A stretch of 64,000 bases of DNA from contig NC_079881.1 in the NCBI RefSeq assembly GCF_029227915.1, forward strand, positions 12,997,501 through 13,061,500, in the 5' to 3' direction. Shown here piece after piece: positions 31,859 through 43,639 of the stretch. The first letter of the stretch is position 1, and every line of letters starts with the position of its first letter. The notes below the pieces were generated by a model, which saw only the letters and a program-made list of their open reading frames with translations, was not told the DNA's origin and did not search any database. The translations under genes were made by a program, and so were the position numbers. Source of the stretch: Hydractinia symbiolongicarpus (lineage: Eukaryota; Cnidaria; Hydrozoa; Anthoathecata; Hydractiniidae).

Positions 31859-34563
31859 CTTTTGTCTAAAAATATTTAGAGGTCAGCATTGATTACGATA
31901 GAAAATTATCCAACGGTTTATTAAAGTTCGTTGTACTTAATTTTTGCACGTATTAGTTTCGCAACAGACCTGAAGTATAACAAGAAACCGCGATTGGTAT
32001 ACAAAAAGAACATTTCAGCGCACGCGTACCGACTAAGAATGGAAGAATATTGTCCATGAGAATAATTAGAATATGTCAAGGGAGGAAGAAAAACTAGTCA
32101 AGAATAAAGCTAACCTCTGACATACATTTTGATTAAGATTTTAAAAAGTATCTTTTCAAGCCATCCTAAAATCGTTGATTTTAAAAAAAATATTTGCTTC
32201 GCTTCATCTCTACTTAAAAAATTAGGAAGACTCATAGCACAGCAACAACAGCTTTTTTCTTCATCTTAACCATTATTATATCTTAATGTCTTAACTTAGT
32301 GCCATGCTCAAACAAAAACAGCTGAAAGGGAAGCCATTCTTCCTGAACTTTCTATCAGAAGATCACAACAACATCAAGTGTTTGTTAATGCGAGGAAATA
32401 GTAGACAATTTTGATTACACAATGATTAGAATCCAATGTGATAAAAATATCCTAAAGACTATCGCTGTCGCCATGACGAAAGGTTAAACCCAAATAACAC
32501 ACTACTCTGTATGTATGATTTAATTACTTTTATATTTTTTTCCATAAGAAACCACTTATAGAAACTGACTAGTCGCCTTCCAACAAATCAAAGAAAATTT
32601 TCCTGGTTGCACAAACGTAAAAATTTATGTCAGAATTTCCACCGGTTACCATAAGCATTCTATTATTACCAAAAAATTAAACCTCTCAGAATATATTAAA
32701 GCATAAAAACGAAGATAGACAAGCTTTTAAATTTATTACTATCATCAGGTACAAGTTTCAAACGATTCTGAGTATTTATGTTATAACGTACAGTTAAAAA
32801 CTCCTGTGTGCATATTTACAAGACGACATGAAATACTCGAAAAAAAAAATCTCAATAGATAATTAAAAATGTATATAATCTTAGTCTCCAAAAGTAATTA
32901 TCTTTAACCCTGAGAAGAACATTGTGCAACAAACATTCACTGAACTTTTAAATGCAAGCTAGACCATGGACCTTCGTCGCATTGTTTAAAAGCTAATGCC
33001 TGGACGCCTAATATAATATACTAGTCGTTGCCCGTGAAAAGATCCACGGGGTCGTCCGTCTTTAAATTACAAGCTATTTCCTGTGCCCGTTGCAGACAGA
33101 CAATGACGGTTATTTGCGACATTTGCGGCCATCTTGTGTATAAATAGTGTTCACAAGATATTAAATACCAGTCCAAAATGAAATAATAGTGTCTAATAAA
33201 TGATCTGCGAGAAGTAGATTATTTTCCTGTTTTTAATATAAGAACATATCAACATTTTTTACACACAATAAATTGCCATAAGATTGTCAGAAATTCGCTC
33301 GAAGTCATAGCTGGCCTGATATTGTTTGCATTTTTATACAAAAGGGAAGCACAGGAGAAACTCTTACGCTTTGTCCGAAGTTTAATTCTTTATTATATAT
33401 ATATACTATTTATTTAAACCAGTGAAATGTTCCACTAATTGTCATTTTAAAATTTAGTGTGCTTCTTATCACAAAAATGTTTGTTAGCAATTTCATTAAG
33501 ACGTACAATAAGTTATAACAAAGCACTCGTCACGGTAAATTTAATTTAGCATGCAATAAAATTCCCAACTAATGAAATTACTTTACACATTATTTTTTCT
33601 TATCTTAAACAAAACGTTTATAAGATACAGAATATTTTTATAGAGGAAGTATTATAGACGCTAAGAAAAACTGTAAAAAATATAATCTACTTTGCCTGTT
33701 ACAGACAGACACTCTGTATTATTATAAAGATAAAATAAAATAAAATAAAATTACTCTATGCTAAATTACAGTTTAAATTACACTAGTAATAGTTATCAAA
33801 AACGCTATAATAGCTATCAAAATATTTTGTAATTTTGAAATGAGAAAATAAACTTTCCTACCAACTTTTCATGTTTTTGTTTTACTCCTTTAAATATCCA
33901 ATTTTCAAAGGTCCTTCAAACTATCCTTCGCTGCATTTTAAACTGCTTTGAAAAAGGTTTGTGGAGAAAAATAGCGTTTTCAATTAAAACAGATTAAATA
34001 GAGAATTGTTTCTTTTCCAATCTCCATGGCGATAATACATTGAGCCGGTTTCTGTATGTAATCAGTAGCTACGATAATAATTCAAACCACTTGGCTTATT
34101 CTTTGAGTATTTATACACGAAGAATATTCCCTTAGCCCAAAATAACCTTTACAAAGGTTGATTAGATGACACGAAAGACAAAAACTAAAAGTTTTCATAA
34201 CAGCCTTTTATTAAGTTTCTAAAGCTTTATATACCATGATGTCACCCGGATAAAATTTCGTATCTATAATGAATAAAGTTACTCAGCCGAAAAGAAATTA
34301 TTTATGAGTGTAATATTTAACTATTTAACTCAATCAAAACAACTATATGTAAAGATCAGGAACATGAAAAATTCTTGCAATATATTTGAACAAAGACTTG
34401 ACGATTTCCGTCATTATCAATATACATAGGCAACCTAGGGTTTCAAATAACCTTGAAAACCCCAACCCTATCCTCCGGAAATATAAAAAGCATAACAAGT
34501 ACTGGGAGACGAGGTTGTGAAAACTCTATATGTATATGCCCCAGAGTTCCTGCAATGTTTAAT
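31859..34563. other. Upstream region of the USH1G-like gene
   Basis: It should hold the promoter, but I see no recognisable core element. It is AT-rich, with a repeat of the gactagtcgtt type at 33021-33735 and a (TAAAA)n run near 33727. There are no convincing coding regions. Confidence 0.6.
33021..33735 (+). mobile_element. Non-coding interspersed element, actagtcgttgcccgtg type
   Basis: It starts actagtcgttgcccgtgaaa with a ggatc..gatccacgggg-like dyad and ends tttgcctgttacagacagac, tctgtattattataaagat. The ends match the family of the 36347-40214 array and the short copy at 42508-42656, while the middle is different. No coding content is seen. Confidence 0.6.
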
Positions 34564-35330
34564 CATAGTCATTCATAAAAAAATAGTCTGAAGGCAACGA
34601 CCACCGACATTGTTTACGCACTCTATCCTTAAGTTGTTTTGGACGACCCTTTCATGCTGCACGGAAGTTAAAAATGGTGGTACAAAAAGGAGAGGATTAC
34701 TTAGCTTGAGATGATGGTTTTTTGGAAGATAATGTGGATTTGAACAAAGAATTGGATACTGTTGTAACAGAAGTTGGAAGCTGCAAGAAAGATGAGGTTA
34801 ACCGTTGCCAAAATTGCGATAAAGTTTGTAAATTACAACGTGATCCAATCAATGTTAAGCATGCTATGTTAGAATTGCCAGATGCTAGCCCTTCTCTGGC
34901 CGCGCCAAAATTGTTAAAAGAAGAAAAAATTCTAAAGAGGCTACATCCATTAACGTTAAAATTAATGGTAAAAAAAGTGCTGAGATATGTTATATTGAAA
35001 TGTCATGATCTTGTCTAAGATAATGCTCAAAAACTTTTCTTATTAAACTTCAAAAGTGTTCCTTATACTGTGGATCCAAAAGTCAGCAAAGAAGTTTTGA
35101 AACATAAGCTCACACTTTGTATACAAGAGTTCTACGTTTTTCATATGCAAGAGATACACGTAAAAAACACAAAGTCGCTAAAAAGAGATTACTAAGAACC
35201 GACATAAAGAAATCAAGTAGCAGCACAGACATGGGACACTGATTGACACATTTAATAAAAAACATTCACTCACCAAATAAAAAAAATGCTGCTATATAGT
35301 AAGTTTTTGCAGCTTCAAATAGTAAATATT
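34564..35330 (+). pseudogene. Relic of the P-like element's zinc-finger gene
   Basis: Near 34564 the sequence catagtcattcataaaaaaa recalls the terminal repeat of the P-like element, and at 34655-34680 gctgcacggaagttaaaaat recalls its subterminal repeat. The frame from 34722 (NVDLNKELDTVVTEV, CQNCDKVCK, LKRLHPLTLKLM) parallels residues 30-125 of the 402-residue protein. After an internal deletion, 35040-35241 parallels its C-terminus (SYARDTRKKHKVAKK.., STDMGH). Frameshifts and lost His residues make it dead. Confidence 0.8.
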
Positions 35331-35389
35331 ATTAGGATGTAAAATAAATAAATACTGGGTACTCATGGGTACTCATGTTATTTAGTGAA

Positions 35390-35580
35390 AGAAATTTTGG
35401 GACACTTTTTTTTGCGGATTTAGCAAAAATTTTAAAAATCAGTCATTCGCAAAAATAGACTCTGGCAAATAATTTGTTCCCTTATAATGCCAGGAATAAA
35501 CTTTCGCGAAAAAAAACTATGCGATTTTTGGCCCAAATCGTGAACATTACCTTAAGGGATCCTGAGGTACTTTTACAAGT
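35390..35580. repeat. Relic of a ttgcgga/ccttaaggg MITE
   Basis: The stretches ttttttgcggatttagcaaa, ttcgcaaaaa, aaactttcgcgaaa and the ending attaccttaagggat resemble the full MITE at 42677-43109. Only one end is recognisable. Confidence 0.5.
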
Positions 35581-35715
35581 TGGACTCACCTGAAAGATTC
35601 GCATGAGAAGTGCTAAACGACATATTCACTTTCTGTTAAATCTTCATGTAATTCCAGATATAGCTTTTCAAATATTTATTTTTCTTCTCGCTCGAGCGCC
35701 ATCTTGGCTATCTTA

Positions 35716-35791
35716 GTAGTTAGGGATATGGGGGTACGAGACCACTTTTACAAGTAAAAGTGGTCTCTATTACCCCCACATCCCTGACTAC
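35716..35791. repeat. Long hairpin (about 36-bp arms) plus third half-copy
   Basis: The left arm tagttagggatatgggggta..accacttttac pairs with the right arm gtaaaagtggtctc..acccccacatccctgacta around a 2-base loop, with few mismatches. A further copy of gtaaaagtggtctcgcaacc follows at 35810. It may be the centre of a foldback element or a small-RNA precursor. Neither is shown by the sequence alone. Confidence 0.75.
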
Positions 35792-36078
35792 TTGCGACGT
35801 CATTATTTGTAAAAGTGGTCTCGCAACCCCCAAAGCACTTATTGTAAGGGTTATCATTTGATGGCAGTATTTGCTATTTTTCTGTAAAAAGTGCATTTTT
35901 TGGTGTTTGAGAGGCCGCGGTACTATCAGTTATACCATTTGAGGACCCCAGCAATGGCATTTTGTTTCAACCTGTGGAATACTATAGGATTTTAGTTTTT
36001 ATCAAATAATGGCCATATGATGTCATCAATTGACAGTCAAGTTAAAACTTAAGGGAATAACTTGTTTGTATAGTATAG

Positions 36079-36300
36079 ATGAATAAACGTACAGATAGAG
36101 AAATTTTGGAATTGGGTGATGTGGATTTATTTGATTATATAGGGTATCGTATGGATGATTATTTTGGAGATACTGATGATAAGGATGATAAAGATCATAT
36201 AGATTGTGCTTGTGATGTGAAAAAGATAAAGAGAATAACATCATCTACACTAGTTTGTCCAAAATGTGGTGTAGTTAATGATATTCAACCATCTAAATAA
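36079..36300 (+). CDS. Small acidic protein with a zinc-ribbon-like C-terminus
   Basis: The 73-residue frame has an acidic middle (DDYFGDTDDKDDKDH) followed by C-A-C and, 17 residues on, C-P-K-C-G, a ribbon-like metal site as in TFIIB or viral late transcription factors. No splice sites are needed and the frame is complete from ATG to TAA. It may be a remnant of the virus-like cluster that resumes at 40216 on the far side of the tandem array. That link is inference. It could also be a chance open frame, but the CPKCG pattern argues against this. Confidence 0.4.
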   Translation: MNKRTDREILELGDVDLFDYIGYRMDDYFGDTDDKDDKDHIDCACDVKKIKRITSSTLVCPKCGVVNDIQPSK

Positions 36301-36346
36301 TATGACGTTGGTTGATTACTTTTAATGTGTCTATCTTTTATTTTTT

Positions 36347-39300
36347 ACTAGTCGATAAGGCACGTGGAGAAATCCACTTAGTCAGAAGGACAATGGAAAA
36401 TAGGTTGTTTAGATGTTTTGATGACGTCAGCAACCCATCCACAAAAAAATTGGAACCTTCTTTTAACGTTGCCTCTATTGTGTAGAGCTTAAAACGCTGA
36501 TCAAGAAAATGTATATGATCATGTGCTCTTGATGAACGGTTAATGAGATATAAGGCTTGGAAAATTGTGCTGACGTCAGCAAAGTCTCCTGAAAGTGTTA
36601 AAAAATTTTTAAGAAATTTTTATACCCGTTGTCTTCATTGTACAGATCTTGAAACGCTGATCAAGAAAATGTATAAGATCGCGTACTTTTGAAAAACGGT
36701 TACGGAAATATTGAGGTTAAATTTGATGACGGTCCCAGGTGGTCCTTCGTTACACAAGCGGTGAAAAATCATTGATGTCACCACCTCATTTCCAAGTTAG
36801 TTGGCCTCAAAGTTTTAGGTGCACTTTAATGGCTTCATTAATTTAATATAGGGTATTGACGTTAATATTATTAAAACGTTAAAGTTTGGTAAATTACAGA
36901 ACAATTTTATAGGCGATGTTTTACAGACTATATCAAAGAAAATAGTGAAGAACATAATCCACTTTGCAAAAGTCACAGACAGACAGACGGAACTGGCGTA
37001 TTATTATATAGACTAGTCGATAAGGCCCGTGGAGAAATCCACTGAGGCAGGATAAAAATGAGAAAAAAGCGCCGTTTAAATTTTGATGACGTCAACAACC
37101 CATCTACAAAAAAAAATTAGTACCTTGTTTTCATGTTTCCTCCATTGTGTAGGGCTTACACTGCTGATCGAGAAAATGTATATGATCGTGTGGTGAGGCG
37201 AGTAATGAAATATAAGGGTTTAAAATTTTGCTGACGTCAGAATTGGCCCGTCAAAACCCCCAATTTTTTTTTAGAAAATTTGTATACCTGTTGCCTACAT
37301 CGTATAGATCTTAAAACGCTGATCAAGAAAATGTATAGGATCATGTACTTTTGACAAACGGTTGCAGAGATATCAAGGTTTAAAGGTTCTTTGATGACGT
37401 CATCAACCCGTCAATTCCGAAACGGATTCGGTGACCCAGGTTTGGGAAACTTACCCAAATTGGTCCCAGGTAGTCCATAGTTACCCACGCAGAGGAGATG
37501 ACGTCAGTCATTTCCATCCGTTTCCAAGTTTTTTAGCCTTAAATTTAAAAATGCAATGCAATGGCTTCACTAATCCTAATATACTTTCCTTTGACGTCAA
37601 TATTGCTCTAACGTCAAAGTTTGCTAATTTACAGAACAAATTTATAGGCGATGTTTTATAGACTTTATCAAAGAAAATTTATCCACTTTGCAAAAGTGAC
37701 AGACAGACAGAACTGGCGTATTATTATATAGACTAGTCGATAAGGCCTGTGGAAAAATCCACTTAGGCAGGATAACAGAGAAAAACAACCGTCATTTAAA
37801 TTTTGATGACGTCAACAGAGACATGTCAGAACACAAAATGTTTTTTTTTAGAAATGTGTATGCCTGTTGCCTTCATCGTATAGATCTTGAAACGCTGAGC
37901 AAGAAAATGTATAGGATCATGTACTTTTGACAAACGGTTGCAGAGATATTAGGGTTTAAAGGTTTTTTAATGACGTCATCAACCCGTCCATTCCGAAACG
38001 GATTCGGGGACCCAGGTTTGGGAAAATTACCCAAATTGGTCCTAGGTAGTCCCTAGTTACCCACGCGGTGAAAAATCATTGACGTCACCACCTCGTTTCC
38101 AAGTTATTTGGCCTCAAAGTTTTAGGTGCACTGTAATGGCTTCATTAATTTAATATAGGACATTGACGTTAAAGTAGTGTTATTTTCGTCGCGTCGTAAC
38201 GTCAGAAAATTTAACATATTAGACATGCATTTTTCGGCAACATCAAAGGAAAATGAAGACATCCACTTTGCCTGTTACAGACACACAAACAGACACACTC
38301 TCCGTATTATTATAAGAGACTAGTCGATAAGGCCCGTGGAAAAATCCACTTAAGGCAGGATAACAGAGAAAAACAACCATCATTTAGATTTTGCAGACAT
38401 CAGCAGAGACCTGTGAAAACCCCAAAAAAATTTTCAGAAATATGTATACCTGTTGCCTTCATCGTATATATCTTGAAATGCTGATCAAGAAAATGTATAT
38501 GATCATGTATCTTTGACAAACGGTTGCAGAGATATCAAGGTTTAAAGGTTTTTTGATGACGTCATCAAACCGTCCATTCCGAAACGGATTCGGGGACCCA
38601 GGTTTGAAAAACTTACCCAAATTGGTCCCAGGTTGTCCCTAGTTACCCACGCAGTGAAAAAACATTGACGTCACCACCTCGTTTCCAAGTTATTTGGCCT
38701 CAAAGTTTTAAGTGCATTGTAATGGCTTCACTAATCTTAATTAACTTTCCTTTGACGTCAATACTATTTTATCGGTAAAGTTTGGTAAATTACAGAACAA
38801 TTTTATAGGCGATGTTTTATAGAATTTGTTAAAGAAAATTTTGAAGAATGTAATCCCCTTTGCAAAAGTGACAGACAGACACACGGAATTAGCGTATTAT
38901 TATAGAGACTAGTCGATAAAGCCCGAGGAAAAATCCACTTAGGCAGGAGGACAATGTAAAAATTGATTATTTTAGATTTTTGCTGACGTCAGCAGTGCAG
39001 ATACAAAAAAGAATTAGCGAAGTTTAGTTTATTGGTTGCCTGTAATGTGTAGAGGCTAAAACACTCATGAGAAAAATGTATAGGATCATGGGTTTTCGAC
39101 GAACGTATAAGAAAATATAAGGGTTTGAAAATTTGCCTGATGTCAGCAAAGACCCGCAATCACACATAAAATTTTTTTCCAGAATTTTATATATCTAATG
39201 TCTTCATTGTATAGATCTTGAAAAGCTGATCAAGAAAATGTATAGGATTATGTACTTTTGACAAACAGTTTCAGAGACATTAAGGTTTGAAGATTTTTTG

Positions 39301-40214
39301 ATGACGTCATCAACCCGTCCATTCCGAAACGGATTCGGTGACCCAGGTTTGGGAAAATAACCCAAATTGGTCCTAGGTGGTCTCTAGTTACCCACGCGGT
39401 GAAAAATCATTGACGTCACCACCTCGTTTCCTAGTTATTTGGCCTCAAAGTTTTAGGTGCACTGTGATGGCTTCATTAATTTAATATAGGATATTGACGT
39501 TAAAGTAGTGTTATTTTCGTCGCGCCGTAACGTCAGAAAATTTGACATATTAGAGTTGCATTTTTCGGCAACATCAAAGGAAAATGAAGACATCCACTTT
39601 GCCTGTCACAGACACACAGACACACTTAGCGTATTATTATACAGACTAGTCAATAAGGCCCGTGGAAAAATCCACTTAGGCAGGATAACAGAGAAAAACA
39701 ACCGTCATTTAAATTTTGCTGACGTCAGCAGAGACCTGTCAGAACACCAAAAAAATTTTTTCAGAAATTTGTATGCCTGTTGCCTTCATCGTATAGATCT
39801 TGAAACGCTGATCAAGAAAATGTATAGGATCGTGTACTTTTGACAAACAGGTGCAGAGATATTAGGGTTTAAAGGTTTTTTGATGACGTCATTAACCTGT
39901 CCATTCCGAAACGGATTCCCTGACCTAGGTTTGGGAAACCTACCCAAATTGGTCCCAGTTAGTCCCTAGTTACCCACACAGGAGATGACGTCAGTTATTT
40001 CCACCCGTTTCCAAGTTATTAAGCCTTAAATTTAAAAGTGCAATGCAATGGCTTCACTAATCTTAATATACTTTCCTTTGACGTCAATATTGCTTTAACG
40101 GCAAAGTTTGCTAATTTACAGAACAAATAGGCGATGTTTTATAGATTTTATCAAAGAAATTTTATCCACTTTGCAAAAGTGACAGACAGACACACTTAGC
40201 GTATTATTATAAGA
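36347..40214 (+). repeat. Six-copy head-to-tail array of about 0.6-0.7 kb repeats
   Basis: Units begin gactagtcgataaggcccgt near 36347, 37010, 37731, 38318, 38907 and 39644, and end with cagacagac...gcgtattattata. They share internal blocks (aaacgctgatcaagaaaatg, ccgaaacggattcgg, acccaaattggtcc). About twenty TGACGTCA palindromes are spread through the array. Units are non-coding, and short open frames in them are not conserved between copies. The joint between units (attattata-gactagtc) looks like repeated insertion of the element at its own end. Confidence 0.9.
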
Positions 40215-40215
40215 G

Positions 40216-40580
40216 ATGCATCCACTGACCATATTGGATCAGTAGATCGTTTTCATTATTTATCTTTTTGTCCTACATCTAAAACACAGAGAGCATTCTT
40301 ATATGTTTTTCCTTTGTACTTATCATGTGGAAGATACAAGATATCTACCTGATGTATATCATTGGGTGTAGCATAAACAGAATATCAGGAATTAAGTCTC
40401 GGAACATACTTTGGTACTGGTAGATATATTTGATACAGTGGCCATTTTTCCGCTTCCTCATTAGTTGCACCAGCTTTTTTAGCTAACTTACTTATTGCAC
40501 TTCTACCTCTCCAGTAGTCATTATCGGAGTAGTAAATCTGATTAAATTTATCATCCATTCTTATAATATAAGTAGTTAAT
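40216..40580 (-). pseudogene. Integrase-like fragment of Polinton/virus-like origin
   Basis: Translating the minus strand from 40560 gives a frame that resembles the segment leading into the DDE integrase core found in Polinton-type and related elements. It comprises a conserved Tyr/Asp/Trp-rich lead-in, then the usual H-Q-x-D approach to the first catalytic Asp and the L-P-H-D segment. It carries at least one internal stop and ends abruptly at the array boundary (40214), so most of the catalytic core is lost. It is an old genomic copy and not functional. Confidence 0.55.
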
Positions 40581-40886
40581 AAACATACATCAATTCATGG
40601 CAAACACTACTTTTTTTATCGCATTTTTTAAATTATGTATTTCATCCATAATTGTTTTTTTGCTAAATTTCTTCGATAGCTAATTTCATTTTATAGTCAC
40701 GGTTTCTAATTCCATTAATTACTTCAAGGTACAGACTCTGGAGTTTGCTAAATTCATTTGAATCCATAACAAAACCATCAGTTAATGATTTACTGATAAG
40801 TAGTTAAAATTTGCCAATAGAAGTGATCAATCTGTCTAGTAGCTCAACAGTTTTAGCAATCTTTTTGTTATGCCTTTAGGAATAAA
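40581..40886. other. Degenerate sequence within the virus-like remnant
   Basis: Minus-strand frames between 40660 and 40880 are open over short stretches and look helical, with stops between. They could be the decayed continuation of the remnant. No family is recognised. Confidence 0.3.
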
Positions 40887-41081
40887 ATGTTAATACAGAT
40901 GATACGGCAACTGCTATCTGTCAGGGCAGCCCCAAGAGGTATGTCAACAGCAGTAAAACAACCACCAACACCAGATACTCCTGTTAGTATAGAAACTACA
41001 GATGCTGAAGTAGATGCATTGCTTAATCTTTCACGTTTTTATTTAATATTTGGCTTGCTTGCCCTCATACTTGTTTCTTAA
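40887..41081 (+). CDS. Short hypothetical protein with one C-terminal membrane segment
   Basis: The 64-residue frame has a Pro/Thr-rich middle and ends in a hydrophobic run (FYLIFGLLALILV), a possible tail-anchor. Small single-span proteins are common in Polinton-like clusters, and the next frames (41207, 41574) run in the same direction within a few hundred bases. No homology is recognised, so it may be a chance frame. Confidence 0.3.
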   Translation: MLIQMIRQLLSVRAAPRGMSTAVKQPPTPDTPVSIETTDAEVDALLNLSRFYLIFGLLALILVS

Positions 41082-41206
41082 GTTAATTAAGTCTTCAAGA
41101 TACTTTCTCACATTGTCAATGTGAAATTGATCAGGTGAATTCATTGTCGAAGCAGTAGGTAATGTAAGGTATATTTTCTCGGTCATATATGTATAGATTA
41201 TAAAAA

Positions 41207-41415
41207 ATGGCAGAATTACCTGAAATTCCAGATATTAAGGATGGGTATGACAAAGATGCAACGTTTGATAATAATGAACCAATGGCACCGATTGATTTTG
41301 GTGGCGTGACCGAACTTTTACAAGGTGAGACAATGGCATTCACAAAGTGGAAGTAGGACGAAACAAATGCTCAATGAAATAAATGATTTGTATGCTAAAC
41401 ATGGGGAGGAGTAAA
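41207..41415 (+). pseudogene. Short hypothetical protein, frameshifted
   Basis: From ATG 41207 the frame reads MAELPEIPDIKDGYDKD..., acidic and Pro-rich. Near 41336 a shift of one base is needed to continue into RTKQMLNEINDLYAKHGEE and a stop near 41414. The continuity of composition across the break suggests a real but damaged small gene in the virus-like remnant. Function is unknown. Confidence 0.4.
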
Positions 41416-41524
41416 ATAACAAATACGGTAGTACGAATAATAGGGTAAAAATATAAATGGCTACCCAATATTAGGGATAGACGAGGTGGAAATAGTACTC
41501 CTAGTGATGAACAGATTGCCAACA

Positions 41525-41918
41525 GATCTACGATAGTATAACAATTGATGGTGATAAGATTTATGTTAAGAATATGAACACAAATAAACTGGTGTCAGTA
41601 TTAAAAAAAAACATTGAATGGCGTTCTGCGAGAGGATATCAAAATATATTTGGCACAAATTTTTTAAATGATATTGGTTTTGGCGGCCTTGATCGAAATA
41701 AACAAATACATCACGATTTAATGAAAAAGGAAAATACGCTGAAAGAGATCAGTATTAACATGGATGATGCCAATAATAATGAATTTATTAAATTAGTTGA
41801 TTGTACCATGAACATTATCAATGATACTAAAGAAATATTTGAACATGAAACGTCGTTCATTAATTATACATTTGATACAATTAAGCAGTGCAAACCATCC
41901 AAGGAGCCCATAAATTAG
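41525..41918 (+). CDS. Hypothetical protein of the virus-like remnant
   Basis: The open frame from about 41525 (first ATG 41574) to the stop at 41918 encodes 114-131 residues with SVLKKNIEWRSARGYQNIFG and a charged helical C-terminal half. It looks like genuine coding sequence (Asn/Lys/Asp-rich, no low complexity). I do not recognise the family. It lies in line with the frames at 40887 and 41207 and 190 bases before a strong hairpin, as in compact viral-type gene clusters. Confidence 0.4.
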
Positions 41919-42104
41919 CTGTAGCTAGAAGTGTTAAAATACAAGATCACATACAAAAAGATCAACAGAAATAAAAAAATCGCAACTAATCCGACCCCTC
42001 GAAAGAAATTCAAATTTGAGAATTTAAATCAAAAAAGGTAATAAACAATCAAATTTGTTGAATTCAATAAATCGATTTTAACAAAAAAAATCCTGCATTG
42101 TCCA

Positions 42105-42145
42105 CAGGTTTCAAAATCATGTGTGATACATGATTTTGAAACCTG
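42105..42145. terminator. Perfect 18-bp-stem hairpin after the virus-like cluster
   Basis: CAGGTTTCAAAATCATGT (42105-42122) and its exact complement (42128-42145) enclose the loop GTGAT. Its place downstream of a run of same-strand small frames suggests a transcription-end hairpin of the former element. It could also be a foldback remnant. Confidence 0.5.
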
Positions 42146-42507
42146 CTTAATATGTTACTTGTTTAACAAAGATCAAAAGCCAGCTTGATTAAATTTATAT
42201 ACATATATTTGTATATATAATATAGCTTGTGTATCACATGACATTGATTTGTATCTTTTTAATAATTTCCCTTTTCAAATCAAAGAGGCGAAGAAAGGTT
42301 AAAAAGACAACAATTAAACAAACTGATTTTAATGCATTTTGTGGTAAAATTGTATTCTTGTTTCTCATTTTTAAAATGTACTTTCTTTTTCAGATCAGCT
42401 GTTCAAACCATGCACCATCAGCATTTAAGCAAATCTTCAACAGGAGAGTAAATTCTGAAGGCCTAAATACTGAAATATTTATATGCTAATATGTATTTAT
42501 TGCAGAA

Positions 42508-42605
42508 CTAGTCGTTAGCCCGTGGAAAATCCACGGGTTCGCCCGTCCTTTTTATACCGCATTGCGTGCATCTCGCTATTGCGCAGCTAAGCTACCATTT
42601 TGCGT

Positions 42606-42637
<32 letters not shown>

Positions 42638-42656
42638 TATACGGGCATTATAATAT
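42508..42656 (+). mobile_element. Short (150 bp) copy of the actagtcgt...cagacagac family
   Basis: It begins aactagtcgttagcccgtgg with the dyad cccgtggaaaatccacggg, and ends gacagacagacg...cattataatatagatt. It is the minimal form of the family: only the two ends with a short middle. Non-coding. Confidence 0.75.
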
Positions 42657-42676
42657 AGATTAATTAACAATGAACT

Positions 42677-43109
42677 ACCTTAAGGGAAGAAATTATTTGC
42701 GGAAGAAATTTGTGTGGAATTTATTTTTGCGGATGAGAAACCCAAAAATGGCATATTTTGCGGAATAAATTTTTGCGGATAGCGACCTCAAAAGAGACAA
42801 ATTTGGTAAATCAAAGATCAGGAAAAACCTAACTTAGTACCTTAGTGTATGAAAAACATCCGATTTATGGAATATCATCTGTGTATTTTTTTATCAAAAT
42901 ATCAAAAAGTACTACTAAGCTGTAACAATAAGTTATTTTCCGGATGAAAAATTTCAAAAGTTTTGCGGAATTTCTTTTTGCGGATGACCAAAATTTCTTC
43001 ACTTCTGCGGAATTAACATTTGCGGATTTGGCCAAAATCCGCAAAAATTAATTCCGCAAAAAATAGCTCCGCACAAATTTCTTCCGCAAGTAATTTCTTC
43101 CCTTAAGGT
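42677..43109. mobile_element. 433-bp MITE with long inverted repeats and ACT duplication
   Basis: The left end ACCTTAAGGGAAGAAATTAT and the right end (complement, finishing ..CCCTTAAGGT at 43109) form about 38-bp inverted repeats. They are flanked by ACT on both sides (42674-42676, 43110-43112). The interior repeats ttgcggat/atccgcaaa in both orientations. A 3-bp duplication is unusual and would point to a particular superfamily (several have 3-bp targets). No coding content. Confidence 0.8.
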
Positions 43110-43639
43110 ACTTCATCAATCACATTGAGTTCGTTCAGAAGTTTTTATATTGAATTCGCCAAGTTTATACGCAACAACATTTGTATCCTAGAATTTCCAG
43201 AATTTTCCTGATCAGTTTAAAAATATCCAATTAAAGTTTAACTGTTATTTTAGAATTTTTCATATAGCTATGAATTTTTTTTTCATTTATTTATTGAGTT
43301 GAGTTGTATTTTAACATTGCAGGTTAGTTACAATAATAGTTAAGAACACTCAATAATTTTGTTTACGCCATAATTCTCTGTTTTCAAGGTCTAGGTCTAC
43401 TTCAAATTTTAAAATGTCTAGGCTAATGGCGGAAATCTTTAAGCCCCCGGGCTTCCTGTTACTTATTGCCCTAAACCCAAGAAAAAAATTTGATAATCAA
43501 CTTTATTTCTAGCATATTGTAGTGTATCATGGAATTTTCTAATGTCTTCATATATCCACATATCTATTAAAAATGTTTTCAAATTTATTTAGAAATACTT
43601 GTTGACACTCCAATGCTGGACTAGAATTACTAAGAACAC
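43110..43639. other. Non-coding spacer with a HINE-like 3' end
   Basis: Nothing coding is seen. At 43436-43461 the sequence ttaagcccccgggcttcctg matches the stem-loop end of the elements at 12457-13745 and 54177-55275, so a third, older copy ended here. Confidence 0.5.

Noticed and set aside
36026-36244. Minus-strand His/Tyr-rich frame
   Set aside because: Antisense shadow of the zinc-ribbon frame at 36079-36300.
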